64,000 bases of DNA from VFZN01 sp050249615 (GTDB lineage: Bacteria; Acidobacteriota; Vicinamibacteria; Vicinamibacterales; UBA2999). Below the pieces are notes generated by a model. The model was given only the letters and a program-made list of their open reading frames with translations, searched no databases and was not told the DNA's origin. This document shows positions 1 through 7,736 of this stretch, piece by piece. The number at the start of each line of letters is the position of its first letter. Within the stretch, counting starts at the first letter, position 1. Where the stretch lies: assembly GCA_050249615.1 (NCBI GenBank), contig JBFWQE010000012.1, positions 1 to 64,000 of the forward strand, read 5' to 3'. The translations under genes were made by a program, and so were the position numbers.

Positions 1-52
1 CTTCATCGGTGGTCTTGTAGGGAAGGATGCCAACATACAGTCTGCGGCCCAT
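1..52 (-). CDS. RRM-type RNA-binding protein, N-terminal fragment
   Basis: Only the first 17 codons are in the window; the gene runs off its left edge. They read MGRRLYVGILPYKTTDE, the first strand and RNP-2 motif (LYVGxLPY) of an RNA recognition motif domain. Small bacterial RRM proteins of this type bind single-stranded RNA and are often cold-induced. The ATG is at 52-50; an AAGG about 14 nt upstream is a weak ribosome site. Isoleucine replaces the usual asparagine of LYVGNLPY. The family call is strong despite the short fragment, but length and any C-terminal extension cannot be seen. Confidence 0.8.
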   Translation of the reverse strand, partial: MGRRLYVGILPYKTTDE

Positions 53-291
53 GGGAGCGCTCTGCCTTTTCGCGCGCGGGTCTCCGGGATGCACCAACCA
101 GCGCGCGTGAGGCTCGTGCACCAGAAAGCGCTCGCATCCCGAAGGGCCTGTGCGGACCTGACACCGACACCAACCTGTCTGAACTGCGGGGCTTTCAATC
201 GCTGGCGGAGTATAGCAGGAGCCTGCCATCCCGCGCGCGGAGAAAGGCCGCCCCGCCAGCCCAACCGGGCGGTGGGATAAAGTCAGACGAC

Positions 292-1158
292 ATGAAGACG
301 CGTGCAGTCGCCGTGATGGCCTGCCTGGCCGGCGCCCTCGCGGGCTGCACCCGGGAGCCCGAGGTTCGCACCTACCACCTGTCCGGCCAGATTCTCGTCG
401 TCCGCTCCGAGACGCAGGAGATCCTGATCCGGCACGGCGATATCGCCGGGTTCATGCCGGGCATGACGATGCCCTTCAAGGTGCGCGACGGCGCGCTGCT
501 GGAAGGGCGTGAGGTCGGCGACCTGGTCGAAGCGACGCTCAGCGTCACGGCGGAATCGGCCTGGCTGAGCGCGCTCACGGCGACCGGCCGGGCGCCCCTG
601 CCGCCCGATGCCCCTGCCGCCATCCCCGCCGCCGCCGGCGTGTCGGTGCTCGTCCCGGGCGACCGCGTTCCGGACACGGCGCTCGTCACGGCGTCGGGCC
701 GCGCGCTGAGGCTGACCGAGGCCAGCGGGCGGGCGACGGCCGTGACATTCATCTACACGCGATGCCCGCTGCCCGATTTCTGCCCGCTGATGGACCGCCG
801 CTTCGCCGAGGTGCAACGGCGGGCCTCGGCCGACAGCGCGCTGGCAGGGCGCGTCTCGCTGGTCTCGGTGAGCTTCGACCCGGCCGCCGACACCGCGGCC
901 CGCCTCACCTCGCACGCCGAGGCCCTGGGCGCCAATCCCTCCATCTGGCAGTTCGCGACGATCGCCGATGCCGCCCAGGTGGACCGCTTCGCGGCCACCT
1001 TCGGCGTCAACGTCATCCGCGAGCAGGACGGGACGATCACGCACAATCTCCGCACGCTCGTCATCGCTCCATCGGGAACGGTCGTCAGCGCGCGAGACGG
1101 CAACCAGTGGGCCGCCGACGACCTGCTGGCGGACCTCCGCGCGGCGCTGGGCCGTTAA
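292..1158 (+). CDS. SCO1/SenC copper chaperone with N-terminal CusF-like copper-binding domain (lipoprotein)
   Basis: The 288-aa product starts with a lipoprotein signal (lipobox L16-A-G-C19), so it is probably anchored in the periplasm. Residues about 27-105 form a small copper-binding domain with the Met-rich motif MPGMTM (55-60), as in CusF-like proteins. Residues about 120-288 are an SCO/thioredoxin fold with cysteines C158 and C164 (CPLPDFC) and the conserved histidine H251. SCO proteins deliver copper to the CuA site of cytochrome c oxidase or act as thiol reductants. The cysteines are five residues apart instead of the usual three. A TAAAGT box 8 nt before the ATG could be the -10 of a near-leaderless transcript. 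No oxidase genes are adjacent. Confidence 0.88.
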   Translation: MKTRAVAVMACLAGALAGCTREPEVRTYHLSGQILVVRSETQEILIRHGDIAGFMPGMTMPFKVRDGALLEGREVGDLVEATLSVTAESAWLSALTATGRAPLPPDAPAAIPAAAGVSVLVPGDRVPDTALVTASGRALRLTEASGRATAVTFIYTRCPLPDFCPLMDRRFAEVQRRASADSALAGRVSLVSVSFDPAADTAARLTSHAEALGANPSIWQFATIADAAQVDRFAATFGVNVIREQDGTITHNLRTLVIAPSGTVVSARDGNQWAADDLLADLRAALGR

Positions 1159-1172
1159 GGCACAATGACGGC

Positions 1173-1826
1173 GTGCACCCGGCACTTTCGTCCCGCGAGC
1201 GTGCCCTCCTCCGCCGCCTCCGCACGCCATCGGCCGTGCAGGCATGGCTGAACGCCCTGCCCTACAACGACGAAAAGGGCGGTGAGACGCTGCGGAGCTT
1301 TCGGGGCGTCGTGCGCGCGAACCAGGCCCACTGCCTCGAGGCGGCCCTCTTTGCCGCCGTCGTGCTCGAGCACAACGGCTACCCGCCGCTCGTGATGAGC
1401 CTGGAGTCGCAGGACAACCTGGACCACGTGATCTTCGTGTATCGCGCGAACGGGCGCTGGGGCTCCGTGGCCCGCTCACGCGATCCGGGCCTGCACGGGC
1501 GAAAGCCTGTGTTCCGAACCATCCGGGGCCTGGCCTACAGCTACATGGACCCGTACATCGACTACACGGGCCGCGTCCTTGGCTACGGCGTGGCCAACCT
1601 GGCCGAGGCCATGGGACGTTATGACTGGCGGTGGTCGTTCGAGAACCGCTGGAAAGTGGAACAGGTGCTCATCGACTGGCCGCACGTGAAGCTGCCGAGT
1701 TCGACACCCCGGTATCGGGAATTGAAGCGCCGCTACCGGGCATACCGGGCCGCTAACAACGACCGCAAGCCGCTGTACTACCGGGGCCGGGAGAAGTGGA
1801 CGCCGATTCCTGCTGAGTTCAGGTAG
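1173..1826 (+). CDS. Transglutaminase-like (papain-fold) protein of unknown role
   Basis: A 217-aa soluble protein. I chose the GTG at 1173 because it is the first in-frame start after the SCO stop; ATG 1165 is out of frame. The segment ANQAHCLEAALFAAVVLE (C54) followed by DNLDHVIFVY (H85) resembles the Cys-His core of transglutaminase-like hydrolases, with an expected Asp nearby. The C-terminal third is rich in Arg, Tyr and Trp. There is no signal peptide. It lies 14 nt after the SCO gene and may be cotranscribed. The fold assignment rests on the catalytic-core pattern; the substrate is unknown. Confidence 0.6.
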   Translation: MHPALSSRERALLRRLRTPSAVQAWLNALPYNDEKGGETLRSFRGVVRANQAHCLEAALFAAVVLEHNGYPPLVMSLESQDNLDHVIFVYRANGRWGSVARSRDPGLHGRKPVFRTIRGLAYSYMDPYIDYTGRVLGYGVANLAEAMGRYDWRWSFENRWKVEQVLIDWPHVKLPSSTPRYRELKRRYRAYRAANNDRKPLYYRGREKWTPIPAEFR

Positions 1827-1933
1827 GTCTTGGGGTCTTGGGGCTTGGGGCTTGGGGCTTGGGGCTTGGGACCAAGCCGTCGAACCCGAGAACCCGAGAA
1901 CCCGAGAACGTGAGAACCCGAGAATCCGTCCCC
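1827..1933. repeat. Convergent-junction short-tandem-repeat island 1
   Basis: The space between two convergent stop codons is almost wholly repetitive. Positions 1828-1870 hold about six copies of CTTGGGG or TCTTGGGG; 1882-1927 hold about six copies of the octamer GAACCCGA. The top strand runs from a G-rich arm to a C-rich arm. The octamer is the reverse complement of the GGTTCTCG unit found at 36923 and 48398. Confidence 0.9.
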
Positions 1934-2236
1934 CTAGTCCAGGTCGAAGCCGCGGAGCGGCTTGGTGACGGGCTCTTTCTTCGCCTGCTTGAGGGCCTCC
2001 TCGAAGCGCTTCGCCAGGGCATCGCCCTTGTTCTTCTCGGCCTGGACCGACTGCGCGAAGAGCGCCTCGCGCCGGGCGGCCTGCTCGGCGAGGATGCGGT
2101 CGGCCTCCGACAGTTCGGGCCTGTCCGCGCTGGGCGGCTCGGCGTGGGAGATGATCCGCCCCAGGTTCAGGTCCACCACCAGGGTGGCCCCGCAACAGGG
2201 GCACGTGAGTTCGCGCTCGCTCGTGAGCTTTGGCAT
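1934..2236 (-). CDS. Small zinc-ribbon / coiled-coil protein, hypothetical
   Basis: A 100-aa protein whose N-terminus carries CPCCGATLVVDL, half of a zinc-ribbon knuckle, followed from about residue 40 by a charged, Ala/Glu/Lys-rich helix likely to form a coiled coil. The ATG at 2236 has a clear GGAGGG ribosome site about 8 nt upstream. It is divergent from the EEP gene with 44 nt between start codons. With only one CxxC pair it may bind metal as a dimer or not at all. I know no experimental function for proteins of this layout. Confidence 0.7.
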   Translation of the reverse strand: MPKLTSERELTCPCCGATLVVDLNLGRIISHAEPPSADRPELSEADRILAEQAARREALFAQSVQAEKNKGDALAKRFEEALKQAKKEPVTKPLRGFDLD

Positions 2237-2280
2237 TTGCCGTTCCCTCCGCCTTCCTTCAGACTAGTGAGAACGGAGTG

Positions 2281-3018
2281 ATGGCGCAAGACGAGCCCCG
2301 GAAAACCCACACCATCCGCGTCGCCACGTACAACATCCACCGGGCGCGCGGCCTCGACGGGCGCACCCGGCTGGAACGCATCGCCGCCGTCCTCGCCACC
2401 GTCGACGCCGACATCGTCGCGCTGCAGGAGGTGGTCGGGGCCTCACCTCTCAAGCCCGGCCAGGCTGCCGAACTGGGAGCCGCACTCGGCATGGGCTGGG
2501 TCATGGCGCCTACCCGGCACTGGCGCACGGCGCTCTTCGGCAACGTCGTCCTCAGCCGCCTGCCGGTGAGGCACCACGTGCAGCACGACCTGACGTGGAA
2601 GACGTGCGAGCCCCGGAACGTGCAGCGGGTGGACTTCGAGGTGGACTCGCACATCCTGCACTTCTACAACGTGCACCTGGGCACGGCGTTGCTGGAGCGC
2701 CGCCACCAGGCGGCGCGCCTGGCCTCGCTCGTGCACGATCGCCGCGTGACGGGGCCCAAGATCGTGCTGGGCGACTTCAACGAGTGGGCGCGCGGGCTGG
2801 CCACAGACATCCTGGCCGAGCGCCTGCAGAGCATCGACCTGCGACAGCACCTGAAGCGCGGGCGCAACTATCCGGGCTTCTTCCCCATCCTTCACCTCGA
2901 CCACATCTACTACGAAGGTCACGTCGAGGTGCTGAAGGTCACCTCGCCTCGTGACCGCCTGACGCTGGTCGCCTCCGATCACCTGCCGCTGGTCGCCGAC
3001 CTGAAGATCGGCTTTTAG
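2281..3018 (+). CDS. Endonuclease/exonuclease/phosphatase family hydrolase
   Basis: A 245-aa protein of the EEP (DNase I-like) superfamily, which cleaves phosphodiester or phosphomonoester bonds with a divalent metal. Visible motifs are TYNIH (16-20), LQEV with the metal-binding Glu50, GDFNEW, and the C-terminal SDHLPL catalytic pair. ATG 2281 follows an AACGGAGTG ribosome site; an in-frame start at 2230 would overlap the divergent gene. No signal peptide is seen, so it is probably cytoplasmic. Substrate is undetermined; related proteins act on phospholipids, nucleotides or DNA. Confidence 0.85.
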   Translation: MAQDEPRKTHTIRVATYNIHRARGLDGRTRLERIAAVLATVDADIVALQEVVGASPLKPGQAAELGAALGMGWVMAPTRHWRTALFGNVVLSRLPVRHHVQHDLTWKTCEPRNVQRVDFEVDSHILHFYNVHLGTALLERRHQAARLASLVHDRRVTGPKIVLGDFNEWARGLATDILAERLQSIDLRQHLKRGRNYPGFFPILHLDHIYYEGHVEVLKVTSPRDRLTLVASDHLPLVADLKIGF

Positions 3019-3108
3019 TCAGGTCCCAGGGGGCCGGGGCCCAGGGGCAGAGTCCAGGGTTCGGGGCCCACGCCCCACGCCCCAGGTCCCAGGACCCAGG
3101 TCCCCCCG
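3019..3108. repeat. Convergent-junction repeat island 2
   Basis: The whole gap between the convergent EEP and Cfa stop codons is built from CCAGGGGGC/GGGGCCC-type units at the left and GCCCCAC/CAGGTCCC units at the right. G-rich sequence turns to C-rich in the middle, so the transcript from either strand can fold into a long imperfect hairpin. Confidence 0.85.
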
Positions 3109-4365
3109 TCACTCCCCCACGCGGCCGAGCACCAGGTGGACCAGGCCGATGTTGCGTGTGCGGAACGCGGCTTCGCACGACGCGAGGTAGTACTCCCACA
3201 TCCGCACGAAGCGGTCGTCGAAGCCCAGCGCGCGGACGTGGTCCACGCGGTCGAAGAAGCGGACCCGCCAGTCGTGCAGCGTGCGCGCGTAGTCCGGGGC
3301 GCGGTCCTCGAGGCCGAACACGCCCAGGCGCGTGTGGGCCGCGGTGACGCGCACGAGCTCGCCAATCGACGGCAGCAGGCCGCCCGGGAAGATGTACTTC
3401 TGAATCCAGTCGCAGTGCTTCCGGTACTCGGCGAAGCGCGCGTCCACCATGGTGATCGCCTGGATCCCGGCGCGGCCGCCCGGCGCCAGGATCTCGTCGA
3501 TCTTCGAGAAGTATGACGGCCAGTATTCCTCGCCTACCGCCTCGATCATCTCGATCGACACCACCTTGGTGAACTGCCCGCCGACATCGCGGTAGTCGCA
3601 GAAGCGGAACTCCACCCGATCGTCGAGGCCTTCGGCCGTGGCCCGCGCGCGCGAGAGTGCCAGCTGCTCGCGGGACACCGTGAGCCCCGTCACTCGGCAG
3701 CCCCGCGTGCGCGCGGCGTAGAGCGCCAGCCCGCCCCATCCCGAGCCGATCTCCAGGACGTGATCATCCGGCCCGATGTCGAGCGCCTCGCACCACCGCT
3801 CGAACTTCTGCCGCTGGGCCGCGTCCAGCGTGTCGGACTCCGAGAGATACACGCCGCACGAGTAGGCCATCTCAGCGTCCAGGAACGCCCGGAAGAGGTC
3901 GTTGCTGAGGTCGTAGTGCGCGCCGATGTTGCGCCGGCTCCCGCCCCGCGTGTTGCGGCGGCGGCGATGGAGCCAGTCGTTCGACACGTTGGCAAGCCTC
4001 GACAGCGCGGACTCGAGCGGGAGGTGGTGCTGGTTGCGGAGCACCAGCTCGACGAACCGCGCCAGGTCGTCGGTGCGCCAGTCGCCATCCATGTAGGCCT
4101 CGCCGGCCCCCATGTCGCCGCGGAGGGCGAACTTCGTGAAGAAGGCGTCGCGATCGATCCACAGCACCGCGTGTGGCTCGGCGCCGGCGGCCCCGGCCAT
4201 CACCATCGTGCCGTCCGGCAGGTGCACGGTCAACCGGCCGACGCGCCACCGGCCGAGGGCCGCCAGCAGGCGCCGTCGCGCAACGGGCGCCACGACGCGA
4301 TCGAGAATGCTGGTGGAAGGCGCCGCGGAGACGGCGTTCGGTAGACGGATGCCTGCCTGTTCCAT
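3109..4365 (-). CDS. cfa: Cyclopropane-fatty-acyl-phospholipid synthase family methyltransferase
   Basis: A 418-aa SAM-dependent enzyme that transfers a methyl group to the double bond of unsaturated acyl chains in membrane phospholipids. Motifs seen are HYDLSNDLF (150-158), MAYSCGVY (166-173), and the SAM loop VLEIGSGWGGLAL (203-215). Length matches the family. It is the last gene of a minus-strand operon with DUF1365 (7 nt upstream) and a flavin amine oxidase. This trio recurs in bacteria in singlet-oxygen or furan-fatty-acid contexts, so the product could be a methylated or cyclopropyl fatty acid. The methyltransferase family is certain; the exact product is not. Confidence 0.9.
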   Translation of the reverse strand: MEQAGIRLPNAVSAAPSTSILDRVVAPVARRRLLAALGRWRVGRLTVHLPDGTMVMAGAAGAEPHAVLWIDRDAFFTKFALRGDMGAGEAYMDGDWRTDDLARFVELVLRNQHHLPLESALSRLANVSNDWLHRRRRNTRGGSRRNIGAHYDLSNDLFRAFLDAEMAYSCGVYLSESDTLDAAQRQKFERWCEALDIGPDDHVLEIGSGWGGLALYAARTRGCRVTGLTVSREQLALSRARATAEGLDDRVEFRFCDYRDVGGQFTKVVSIEMIEAVGEEYWPSYFSKIDEILAPGGRAGIQAITMVDARFAEYRKHCDWIQKYIFPGGLLPSIGELVRVTAAHTRLGVFGLEDRAPDYARTLHDWRVRFFDRVDHVRALGFDDRFVRMWEYYLASCEAAFRTRNIGLVHLVLGRVGE

Positions 4366-4372
4366 GCGAGGG

Positions 4373-5125
4373 TTAGGACTCCGTGCCGTGGCGCGCGGAT
4401 TCAGGGTCGTACGCGGGCTTCGGGTGATAGGTCGCGCCCTTCCACCAGAGCCGCAGCGCTTCCCAGTGAATGGCGGCGATGATTTTCGCCGTCACGAAGG
4501 GATATCGCACGAGCGCTGCTGCCACGCCCGCATCGGTCAGCGGCCGGCGATCCAGCGACAGGCGCGAGACGAAGACCGCCCGGCCGTCACGGTGCAGGTC
4601 GATCCGCGCATCCAGGTGGCTCGGCGAGACCTGGAAGCGGAACCGGTACGTGCCGTCCAGCGTGAAGAATGGTGACACGTGGAACACCTTCTTCTCGTCC
4701 CACACCTGCGCACCCGGCTCCACCGGCAGCACGTAGGTGTGCGACTCTCCGAACGTGTTGTTCACCTCGCAGACAATCGCGCTGAGGCGCGCCCCCGCGT
4801 AGCAGAAGAAGAAGCTGACGGGGTTGAACACGTAGCCGAAGACGCGGCAGTTCGTAACCAGCTCGATGCGATCGATCGGGCCATCCACGCCGTGCCCGGC
4901 CAGCACGGCCCGCACGTCCGGAAGGTGATCGGCCCGGCGGAACGAGACCGGCCGGGCGCGATCCACGCCGAAGAGGCGCAGGCGCGCGTCGAGGGCGTCG
5001 AGCTCGTCCAGATCCAGCCGGTACATCACCAGGCCGTACCGGAAGCCGTGCGCCATCGGCGCGAGGCGCCGGTGCATCACGTGCCCGGTCATGAGCGACG
5101 ATCTCAGCGCGCTACGGCTCGACAC
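4373..5125 (-). CDS. DUF1365 family protein
   Basis: A 250-aa protein with the family signatures GHVMHRRLAPMAHGFRYGL near the start and NPVSFFFCYAG in the middle. DUF1365 proteins are almost always encoded beside a flavin amine oxidase and a Cfa-type methyltransferase, as here, and are thought to assist fatty-acid modification, though the activity is not established. I take GTG 5125 as start, overlapping the upstream stop by 14 nt; ATG 5092 would leave very few residues before the conserved core. A TTG at 5128 is also in frame. Confidence 0.85.
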   Translation of the reverse strand: MSSRSALRSSLMTGHVMHRRLAPMAHGFRYGLVMYRLDLDELDALDARLRLFGVDRARPVSFRRADHLPDVRAVLAGHGVDGPIDRIELVTNCRVFGYVFNPVSFFFCYAGARLSAIVCEVNNTFGESHTYVLPVEPGAQVWDEKKVFHVSPFFTLDGTYRFRFQVSPSHLDARIDLHRDGRAVFVSRLSLDRRPLTDAGVAAALVRYPFVTAKIIAAIHWEALRLWWKGATYHPKPAYDPESARHGTES

Positions 5126-6359
5126 CAAGCCCCCGGGCCACCGCCACGGCGGAAACCAGCCCGTCCTCGTGAAAGCCGAAGCGCAGGTGCGCGCCGCAGT
5201 ACCACGTGCGGCGCTCGCCGTTCATCCGGCTGATGAGCGACTGCCCCTCGATGGCCGGGCCGTCCAGGATGGGGTGCGCATAGGACATCCGCGCGATGAC
5301 GTCCCCGCCAATCGTCTCGAGCGGGTTCAGCGAGCACAGCAGCGCACGCCCCGGGCGATGCCCCTGCAGCCGGTTCAGGTCGTAGGTTACCGAGACCGGC
5401 GAGCGCTCGTCCCGGCAATCGTCGAGATCGCAGTTCCACGACGCCCGCGCATACGGCTCGTCGGGCAGCAGGCGATCGTCGGAGTGCAGGAACGTGTCGT
5501 TGGTCGAGTAGCGGAAGCGCCCGAGGGCGTCGCGCTCGTGCGGGCTCGGATCGGCCAGCAGCGCCAGGGCCTGATCCGCGTGCGTCGCCAGCACCACGGC
5601 ATCGTGCTCCGTGACGGTCCCGTCCACCAGGCGGATGGTCACGCCACGATCGTGGCGCGTGACGGCCAGAACAGGCGTCCCCGCGCGCACGGCCGTTCCC
5701 AGCCGCGCCGCGATCTTCTCCACGTACACACGGCTGCCGCCGAGAATCGTTCGCCACTGCGGCTGCCCCGCCGCCGCCAGCAGGCCATGGTTCGCCATGA
5801 ACCTCAGATAGGACGCGACGGGAAACGCCCGCAGGTCCGCCGTCGAGGCCGACCAGATGGCACCCCCCATCGGGAGCACGAAGTGCCGCGCCAGTTCCTC
5901 GCCGAAGCCGCCCTCGTCCAGGAACTGCCCCAGCGAGCGCGACTCCCCGCCAGTCTCCAGCGCGCGCCGCCCGCGGCGGAAGAACTTCTGGATGTCCGCG
6001 AGCAGACGCCAGTGACCGCCGCTCAGCAGGCGCCCCCGCTGGGCGAACAGCCCATCGACACCGATGCTCGAGTACTCCAGCCGGCACCGGCGGCACCGCA
6101 CGCTGAACGACATGTCGCTCGCACGGCTGTCCACCCCGAGCTCGGCCAGCAGGCGGACGAATTGAGGATAGGTTCGGTCGTTGAAGACCATGAACCCCGT
6201 GTCCACTGGCCATCGGCGCCCGCCGAGCTCCACGTCGTGGGTGTGCGCGTGGCCACCCAGCCGGGACGAGGCTTCGAACAGGGTGACCGTGTGGGCCCGG
6301 GAAAGGAAATAGGCGGCGGAGAGGCCCGAGATGCCCGCGCCGACGATGGCAATTCGCAC
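5112..6359 (-). CDS. FAD-dependent amine oxidase-like oxidoreductase
   Basis: A 415-aa flavoprotein starting with a Rossmann FAD loop (IAIVGAGISGLSAAYFL) followed by LFEASSRLGGHAHT, typical of the NAD(P)-binding/amine oxidase family linked to DUF1365 and Cfa. It also has FMVFNDRTYPQF and DAVVLATHADQ. Members probably oxidise or desaturate acyl chains rather than amines. GTG 6359 places the start just before the beta strand; an in-frame TTG lies at 6371. It is first in the three-gene operon. The flavin fold is clear; the substrate is inferred from context only. Confidence 0.85.
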   Translation of the reverse strand: MRIAIVGAGISGLSAAYFLSRAHTVTLFEASSRLGGHAHTHDVELGGRRWPVDTGFMVFNDRTYPQFVRLLAELGVDSRASDMSFSVRCRRCRLEYSSIGVDGLFAQRGRLLSGGHWRLLADIQKFFRRGRRALETGGESRSLGQFLDEGGFGEELARHFVLPMGGAIWSASTADLRAFPVASYLRFMANHGLLAAAGQPQWRTILGGSRVYVEKIAARLGTAVRAGTPVLAVTRHDRGVTIRLVDGTVTEHDAVVLATHADQALALLADPSPHERDALGRFRYSTNDTFLHSDDRLLPDEPYARASWNCDLDDCRDERSPVSVTYDLNRLQGHRPGRALLCSLNPLETIGGDVIARMSYAHPILDGPAIEGQSLISRMNGERRTWYCGAHLRFGFHEDGLVSAVAVARGLGVEP

Positions 6360-6403
6360 GCTACTCAGCAAGAACCCCGGCCGAGGAGCGCGTATTCCCG
6401 GGC

Positions 6404-6435
6404 TTGACGCCGTGACGATATTATGATGATATCAT
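6404..6435 (+). promoter_or_regulatory. AT-rich promoter/operator region of the SPFH-RHH operon
   Basis: An AT-rich patch in GC-rich surroundings holds TTGACG (6404-6409), TATTAT/TATGAT hexamers (6419-6427) and the perfect 10-bp palindrome ATGATATCAT (6426-6435). It lies 30 nt before the SPFH start codon. The palindrome could be the operator of the RHH protein encoded second in the operon; that is inference. Confidence 0.4.
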
Positions 6436-6465
6436 TTCGAAAGCATCCCCAGGAGGCTCATTCCC

Positions 6466-7335
6466 ATGATTCGCGAACGCGAGAACCACGGCATCCCCGG
6501 CCTGCCCGTGCTCCTGACCCTGTTGTTCGTCATCGCCGCCCTCGTCTGGCTGCTCGTCGGCTCGATTCGGGCCCAGGAACCCGTTGCCATCCTGGGGACG
6601 GCCCTCGGCCTCGGGCTGGCCGTGTTCCTGCTGTTCGGCCTGTTCATGGTGAACCCGAACGAGGGCAAGGTGCTCCAGCTGTTCGGCGCCTACGCCGGCA
6701 CCGCGAAGGTCCAGGGGCTGCGCTGGGCGAATCCCTTCTACACGAAGAAAAAGGTGTCGCTGCGCGTTCGCAACTTCGAGAGCTCGCGCCTGAAGGTCAA
6801 CGATCTCGAGGGCAACCCGATCGAGATCGCCGCGGTCGTGGTCTGGAAGGTCGTGGAGACGGCAGAAGCCGTGTTCGAGGTCGACGACTACGAGAACTAC
6901 GTGCACGTCCAGAGCGAGGCGGCTGTCAGGAATCTCGCCACGAGCTACCCGTACGATGCGCACGACGACGTTCAGATCTCGTTGCGCGGCAACACCGCCG
7001 CCGTGGCCGAACACCTGAAGAAGGAGATCCAGGAGCGGTTGACGAAGGCCGGCGTGGATGTCATCGAAGCGCGGATCAGCCACCTCGCCTACGCACCGGA
7101 GATTGCCGCGGCCATGCTGCAGCGCCAGCAGGCGGGCGCCATCATCGCCGCCCGGCAGCGCATCGTCGAAGGCGCGGTTGGCATGGTCGAAATGGCGCTC
7201 GACGGGCTGTCGCAGAAGTCCATCGTCACGCTGGACGAGGAGCGGAAGGCGGCCATGGTCAGCAACCTGCTCGTGGTGCTGTGCGGCGACCGCAACGCGC
7301 AGCCCGTGATCAACACGGGGACGATCTACCAGTAG
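6466..7335 (+). CDS. SPFH/band-7 domain membrane protein
   Basis: A 289-aa protein with two membrane segments (about 11-33 and 38-60), then an SPFH/band-7 domain (about 65-250) ending in alternating Ala/Glu helices (QRQQAGAIIAARQRIVEGA). SPFH proteins oligomerise in the inner membrane and organise lipid microdomains or regulate membrane proteases. ATG 6466 has a strong AGGAGG ribosome site. An RHH protein begins 12 nt after its stop, a pairing seen in other bacteria. No protease or NfeD partner is adjacent, which sets it apart from HflKC and stomatin-NfeD operons. Confidence 0.87.
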   Translation: MIRERENHGIPGLPVLLTLLFVIAALVWLLVGSIRAQEPVAILGTALGLGLAVFLLFGLFMVNPNEGKVLQLFGAYAGTAKVQGLRWANPFYTKKKVSLRVRNFESSRLKVNDLEGNPIEIAAVVVWKVVETAEAVFEVDDYENYVHVQSEAAVRNLATSYPYDAHDDVQISLRGNTAAVAEHLKKEIQERLTKAGVDVIEARISHLAYAPEIAAAMLQRQQAGAIIAARQRIVEGAVGMVEMALDGLSQKSIVTLDEERKAAMVSNLLVVLCGDRNAQPVINTGTIYQ

Positions 7336-7347
7336 CCAGGGCAGCCG

Positions 7348-7530
7348 ATGGCCGAACGCAAGTCCTTCCTGCTCCGGATCGATCCGAAGCTGCTCGAGGC
7401 CGTGCAGCGGTGGGCGAACGACGACCTGCGCAGTCTCAACGCGCAGATTGAGTTCCTCCTGCGCCGGGCGCTCAGGGAAGCGGGACGGGCGCCGGCGGCG
7501 CCGGGTGCTGAACCCGAACCTCCGGCCTGA
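7348..7530 (+). CDS. Arc/ribbon-helix-helix DNA-binding protein
   Basis: A 60-aa protein. Residues 1-45 fit a ribbon-helix-helix domain: a short strand (KSFLLRIDPKLLEAV), then two helices ending LNAQIEFLLRRALRE; the tail is Pro/Ala-rich and probably disordered. Such Arc-family proteins bind operators as dimers of dimers. It follows the SPFH gene by 12 nt and precedes a strong hairpin, so the two form a closed transcription unit. It may repress its own operon through the palindrome at 6426. No toxin gene is next to it. Confidence 0.8.
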   Translation: MAERKSFLLRIDPKLLEAVQRWANDDLRSLNAQIEFLLRRALREAGRAPAAPGAEPEPPA

Positions 7531-7531
7531 C

Positions 7532-7558
7532 GGGACCGGCCCGCCGCGGGCCGGTCCC
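7532..7558 (+). terminator. Strong hairpin ending the SPFH-RHH operon
   Basis: A perfect 12-bp inverted repeat (GGGACCGGCCCG at 7532-7543, its complement at 7547-7558) with a 3-nt loop follows the RHH stop immediately. No U-tract follows, so it is terminator-like rather than a classic intrinsic terminator. Confidence 0.6.
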
Positions 7559-7673
7559 TCCCATGCCCTCTCGCGCCATCGTTCCCACCGGTCAGCAAGC
7601 CTGGGCGACCGTCCGGCCGGTTGACTCGAACCAGGGCTCGCCCCTGCCGTCTATCCGTCACGAGCCGAAGCGA

Positions 7674-7703
7674 TTGACTTTCGGTTTTTATTCGCTCTAG
7701 GAT
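7674..7703 (+). promoter_or_regulatory. Sigma-70-type promoter of the efflux operon
   Basis: TTGACT (7674-7679) and TAGGAT (7698-7703) are separated by 18 bp in an AT-rich patch, 33 nt before the adaptor start codon. The match is 5/6 at -35 and 4/6 at -10. Confidence 0.5.
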
Positions 7704-7736
7704 GCTGGCCGCACGCCGGCCTGGAATCCCGAACCG

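Noticed and set aside
89..280. A 63-codon plus-strand frame before the SCO gene
   Set aside because: No ribosome site or family; Arg/Pro/Cys-rich composition matches random GC-rich sequence.
7348..7530. RHH protein as antitoxin of a toxin-antitoxin pair
   Set aside because: No toxin-like gene adjoins it; its partner is an SPFH membrane protein.
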